Assembly: GCA_004298045.1 (NCBI GenBank)
Contig: SCRM01000016.1
Coordinates: forward strand, 62,001-126,000
Direction of reading: 5' to 3'
Length of the DNA: 64,000 nucleotides
DNA from: Rhodanobacter sp.
GTDB lineage: Bacteria; Pseudomonadota; Gammaproteobacteria; Xanthomonadales; Rhodanobacteraceae
Of this stretch, positions 60,993-64,000 are shown one piece after another. The notes under the pieces were generated by a model. That model was not told the origin of the DNA and did not search any database. It was given only the letters and a program-made list of their open reading frames with translations. Position numbers and translations under genes: made by a program. Within the stretch, counting starts at the first letter, position 1. Each line of letters starts with the position of its first letter.

Positions 60993-61364
60993 GCGGCATC
61001 TGCTGCCGTCGCCGGGTACGCCCCGGCGACGGCGCAACGCCTTAAGCGCTGCCAGCAGTGTGGGCACCGGCGTGGTGCCAGGGCGCGGACAGCCGACCGC
61101 CAACACGGTCCCACTCGCCTCCTCCGCGGCTGATGTATCACCCCCGGCAGCCCCAGACGGTTGGGGGCGGTCAGGCTGACACCGCGTCGTGGTTTCTTTC
61201 GAACACGATGTACCTGTACTGCGTCCTGGCAACTTCCGATCACATCCCGCGCGGCTGTGTCCGCGTCCGTCCAGAAGTGCGGACGCCCCGTGACGCAGTG
61301 CCTGTCCGCTTGGTTTCTGTCGCCCACGCGCCTACGCTCAGAGCCCTTCCCATCGAGACCCGCC
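60993..61364. other. Intergenic stretch after gcvP
   Basis: GCCGTCGCCGGG (61005-61016) and CCCGGCGACGGC (61022-61033) form a perfect 12-bp stem with a five-base loop and no U-run, the likely 3' end of gcvP. The remaining 330 bases to the MBL gene hold no recognised feature besides its promoter. Confidence 0.55.
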
Positions 61365-62285
61365 ATGAGCGACCCCGCAGGCATCCACGTCATCGACACC
61401 GGTTTTGTGCGCCCGCGTTTCGATGCGGCCTATCTCATCGTCGAGCACGGCCACGCCGCGTTCGTCGACTGCGGCACGAACCATTCAATACCGCGCCTGC
61501 TGGCGGCACTCGACGCGCAGGCGCTCAAGCCGGAAAACGTGGATTGGCTGATCCTCACCCACGTGCATCTGGATCACGCGGGCGGCGCCGGCGCACTGAT
61601 GGCCAAGCTGCCGAACGCACGCCTGGTGGTGCACCCGCGCGGCGCGCGGCACATGATCGATCCGTCCCGGTTGTGGGCCAGCGCCAGCGCCGTGTACGGC
61701 GAGGACGTGATGGAAAAAACCTACGGTCGCCTGCTGCCGATTCCGGCCGAGCGCGTGGTCGAAGCGCACGACGGCCATGTCGTCGACCTCGCCGGTCGTT
61801 CGCTCGTGTGCCTGGAAACGCCGGGGCACGCGAAACATCACAACGCGATCCACGACGTACGCAGCAACGTGTGCTTCACCGGCGATGTGTTCGGCCTCTC
61901 CTACCGTGATTTCGACACCGCGGCCGGCGCCTTCATCCTGCCCACGACCTCGCCGGTGCAGTTCGACCCCGACGCCTTGCACGCCTCCATCCGCCGGCTG
62001 GTGGCGCTCAAGCCGGCCGGGCTATACCTCACCCACTTCGGCCGTGTGGATGACATCGCGCGCCTCGCCGACGACCTGCACGCGCAGATCGATGCCATGG
62101 TGACCATCGCCAAAACCCACCGCGACGATCCCGATCGCCACGCCGCGATCAAGCAGGCCCTGACCGATCTCTATGCCGGCCGCGCGGCACAACACGGCTG
62201 GACGCACGGCCGTGACGCGCTCACCGAACTCCTGTCGATGGATATCGAGCTCAACGCGCAAGGGTTGGGGGTGTGGCTGGGTTAG
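61365..62285 (+). CDS. MBL-fold metallo-hydrolase
   Basis: The 306-residue protein has the metallo-beta-lactamase fold: THVHLDHAGG is the HxHxDH metal motif, TPGHAKHH supplies the next histidine, and FTGDVFGLSY the bridging aspartate. The final histidine is in YLTHFGRVDD. GTNHSIPRLLAAL near the start is the usual first strand. The 50 C-terminal residues (DALTELLSMDIELNAQGLGV) form a family-specific helical tail. The substrate is unknown and could be a thioester or lactone; the fold alone does not say. It is a stand-alone gene. Confidence 0.85.
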   Translation: MSDPAGIHVIDTGFVRPRFDAAYLIVEHGHAAFVDCGTNHSIPRLLAALDAQALKPENVDWLILTHVHLDHAGGAGALMAKLPNARLVVHPRGARHMIDPSRLWASASAVYGEDVMEKTYGRLLPIPAERVVEAHDGHVVDLAGRSLVCLETPGHAKHHNAIHDVRSNVCFTGDVFGLSYRDFDTAAGAFILPTTSPVQFDPDALHASIRRLVALKPAGLYLTHFGRVDDIARLADDLHAQIDAMVTIAKTHRDDPDRHAAIKQALTDLYAGRAAQHGWTHGRDALTELLSMDIELNAQGLGVWLG

Positions 62286-62289
62286 GAGC

Positions 62290-62316
62290 GGGATTGGGGA
62301 TATGGGATTGGGGATT
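62290..62316. repeat. Short tandem GGGATTGGGGAT repeat
   Basis: Two copies, GGGATTGGGGAT (62290) and GGGATTGGGGATT (62304), stand just after the MBL gene. The GGGATTGGGG unit is a common short intergenic repeat in Xanthomonadales. Bases 62317-62472 show nothing else. Confidence 0.5.
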
Positions 62317-62472
62317 CGGTCGGGCGGCACCACGCGATCTGCTCGAAATCGGCGGGACCAGATGACCTCGAAAGCAGGGCACGTCGGGATAAGTCGCGAT
62401 TGGGCCAGGGTTCGGGATTCGGCCGGATTGAGCCAGGCCGTGTGATCCGGTGGAACACCCAGAACGCCAAGG

Positions 62473-62670
62473 TTAAGCAGCGTGCAGCTCTTCGCGCGTC
62501 CGCTTGGATGCGTGGTTTGGCCCACGGCGCCGCAAAAAGATGCGAGCCCAAAACCAGAGCTCGAACACCGCACCGCCCGTGAAGAGCCACAAGGCGCCGC
62601 TGACCAAGCTGATGCTGTAGAGGGCAAGTGCGATGACGAGGATTGAAGCTGTAAAGAGATAGTGCTTCAT
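62473..62670 (-). CDS. Small membrane protein of unknown function
   Basis: The 65-residue protein carries two hydrophobic helices (YLFTASILVIALALYSISLV, then LWLFTGGAVFELWFWARIF) and a basic C-terminal tail (LRRRGPNHASKRTREELHAA). I do not recognise a named family. GGAGGG six bases before the ATG is a strong ribosome binding site, supporting this short start over the longer frame to 62706. It is isolated; no operon partner is visible. Confidence 0.65.
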   Translation of the reverse strand: MKHYLFTASILVIALALYSISLVSGALWLFTGGAVFELWFWARIFLRRRGPNHASKRTREELHAA

Positions 62671-62881
62671 GTGCCCTCCGAAGCGAGCTTTTGGCGGCGT
62701 GCCCACAAGTACCTTGAGCCAGAGCTACGCCAAGCGAAGTGCGGAACAAAGTGCAGCCATGTACTTCAAGTACTTGCGGGTCGAGGTCCAACACTGGCCG
62801 AAGCCGGTCGCGGTCGTTGACGAAGCCGAGGTGCCCGCCTTTACGAATCCCGCAACCCGCATCCCAAATTCCAGCTCTCGC

Positions 62882-63814
62882 CTACCCTGCCGTGTGTGAG
62901 CGTCGGGATTCGTAGGCCTTGAGATGGGCATAGACCAGGCGCAGCAGTGGCGTATCGACGCCATGCGCGGTGCCGCGCGCGAGAAGGTCGCCGATCACGT
63001 GGTCGGCTTCGATGCGGCCACCGTTCTCGAGGTCGCGCATCATCGAGGCCGTGAACCCCGAGCCGGCTTCGGTCAGCATCGTCGCAGCACGCGTGATTAC
63101 CTTGGCTGCCGGCTCGTACCCACATGCGGCGGCAACGCGGCGGCAATCGTCGAGCAGGGCCAGCGTAGCCTCGCGGCCGCCAGGCGCGGCGACGATATCG
63201 CCGACTGGCGCGCGCATCAGACAGGTGCTGCCGGCGAGGCTGGCGAGGAACACCCACTTGTCCCACATGTCCTGCACGATATGGCTGCTCGCGCGGCCGT
63301 CGAAATTGGCATCGGCCATGGCCTGTGCCAACTCGCACACGCGCGGCGACTCGCTACCATCGCGCTCGCCGAAGCCAAGGATGTGGATGCGGTTCAAGTG
63401 GTGCACGGTGCCATCGGCCGCCAGCGTCGCCGCAATCGCGCACTGCCCGCCCAGCACTCGCTGGGCGCCAAACCGCGCATCGAGTTGATCAAGCTGATGC
63501 ATGCCGTTCAGCACCGGCAGCACCGCGCTGTGCTCGCCCATCGCCGGCGCCATGTCAGCAATCGCCTGCGCCAGGCCCCACGCTTTGCAGCTCAGCAGCA
63601 CGATGTCGAATGGCGCACGTAGCGCCTCGGCGGTGACGGTCGGCGGCGCGGGCAGCTCGGCGTTGCCCAGCTCGCTGCGGATACGCAGGCCATCGCGCGC
63701 CAGCTGCTGCGCGCGTCGCGCGTGCACCAGAAACGTCACGTCACAGCCCGCCTGCAGCAGGCGCCCGCCGAAATATCCACCGGTTGCCCCGGCTCCCACC
63801 ACCAAAATGCGCAT
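62882..63814 (-). CDS. panE: 2-dehydropantoate 2-reductase family protein
   Basis: The 310-residue NADP-binding protein matches ketopantoate reductase. The Rossmann motif GAGATGGYFGGRLLQAG lies at residues 7-23. LLSCKAWGLAQAI and LPVLNGMHQLDQLDARFG follow. The C-terminal domain carries the catalytic lysine in IVQDMWDKWVFLASLAGSTC and the late DLENGGRIEADHVIGDLLARG. PanE makes pantoate for coenzyme A, although family members also reduce other 2-keto acids, so the symbol is tentative. AAGGAG six bases before ATG 63814 fixes the start. The 186 bases beyond hold no gene I recognise. Confidence 0.85.
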   Translation of the reverse strand: MRILVVGAGATGGYFGGRLLQAGCDVTFLVHARRAQQLARDGLRIRSELGNAELPAPPTVTAEALRAPFDIVLLSCKAWGLAQAIADMAPAMGEHSAVLPVLNGMHQLDQLDARFGAQRVLGGQCAIAATLAADGTVHHLNRIHILGFGERDGSESPRVCELAQAMADANFDGRASSHIVQDMWDKWVFLASLAGSTCLMRAPVGDIVAAPGGREATLALLDDCRRVAAACGYEPAAKVITRAATMLTEAGSGFTASMMRDLENGGRIEADHVIGDLLARGTAHGVDTPLLRLVYAHLKAYESRRSHTAG

Positions 63815-64000
63815 GCCTGATCTCCTTGCGGCTTGCTGACGCCTGGCCGAGAAGCCTAAACGCTTGGATCGGGGAAACCAAACGGCAGCGCTGGAGGCCT
63901 CGTCAGCCGGCAAGTTTCTCTAGATCAGTGAATGGGCGATACGCCTGTGCGGGCACAGTGCTTGGGGTATGACGCTCTGCATCGACGCGAGGCCGCAACG

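Noticed and set aside
58335-61232. Minus-strand 965-codon frame opposite gcvP
   Set aside because: gcvP is unambiguous and has a riboswitch; the antisense frame has no recognisable domain.

Overview
The window looks like a chromosomal segment of a high-GC gammaproteobacterium, most likely of the Xanthomonadales (Lysobacterales), perhaps Rhodanobacteraceae. The clues are the serC-pheA-aroA block, the uvrC-pgsA-tRNA-Gly-tRNA-Cys order, a fused IcmF mutase, several c-di-GMP enzymes, many TonB-dependent receptors, and dispersed palindromic repeats of the CCCTCTCCCC/GGGGAGAGGG and GGGCTTCAGC type. The family-level assignment is an inference; no rRNA gene is present.

The left third (about 1-26,150) is accessory in character. 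It holds a DedA-rhodanese protein and a second DedA protein back to back, an exported amidase, three diguanylate cyclase-type sensors (4202, 5777, 13878), and remains of mobile elements (ISL3 family at 8205, IS3 family at 23312, a probable RAYT tail at 12860). It also holds a three-gene exported operon headed by an Rhs-tail/HExxH protein (9096-11298) and an alpha/beta hydrolase interrupted by an in-frame TGA. A minus-strand pair follows: a STN-type TonB-dependent receptor and an AtxE2-type lasso-peptide isopeptidase, with no lasso biosynthesis genes in view. Divergent from the receptor lie two paralogous small XRE regulators, each preceded by the same 15-bp-phased triple repeat. After a DUF3883 nuclease-like gene comes a lower-GC minus-strand cassette: an unrecognised 184-residue protein, a ParA-type ATPase and a RelA/SpoT-type nucleotidyltransferase. 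This cassette is the best candidate here for an undescribed, possibly defensive, system.

The middle and right parts (26,167-64,000) are mostly conserved housekeeping. In order they are icmF; a divergent M48 lipoprotein protease; a tightly overlapping recC-recB-recD operon; the minus-strand run serC-pheA-aroA-kdsB-LMW-PTP followed by uvrC-pgsA-tRNA-Gly x2-tRNA-Cys; a double-FHA membrane protein; a PHA-granule-type small protein; and rnr-rlmB-small membrane protein. A divergent tRNA-Leu(CAG) follows, then an iron-uptake operon (Fur-box-like site, siderophore receptor, two small membrane proteins, PepSY membrane protein), a tandem glycine riboswitch driving gcvP, an MBL-fold hydrolase, a small membrane protein and panE.

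Genes that plausibly work together are recC/B/D (double-strand break repair), serC/pheA/aroA (serine and aromatic amino acid synthesis), the receptor/isopeptidase pair (import and linearisation of a lasso peptide), the Fur-linked receptor operon (ferric-siderophore uptake and reduction), and the ParA/RSH cassette (unknown). Long open frames opposite recC, recB, recD, icmF and gcvP are strand shadows of GC-rich genes and are not annotated.
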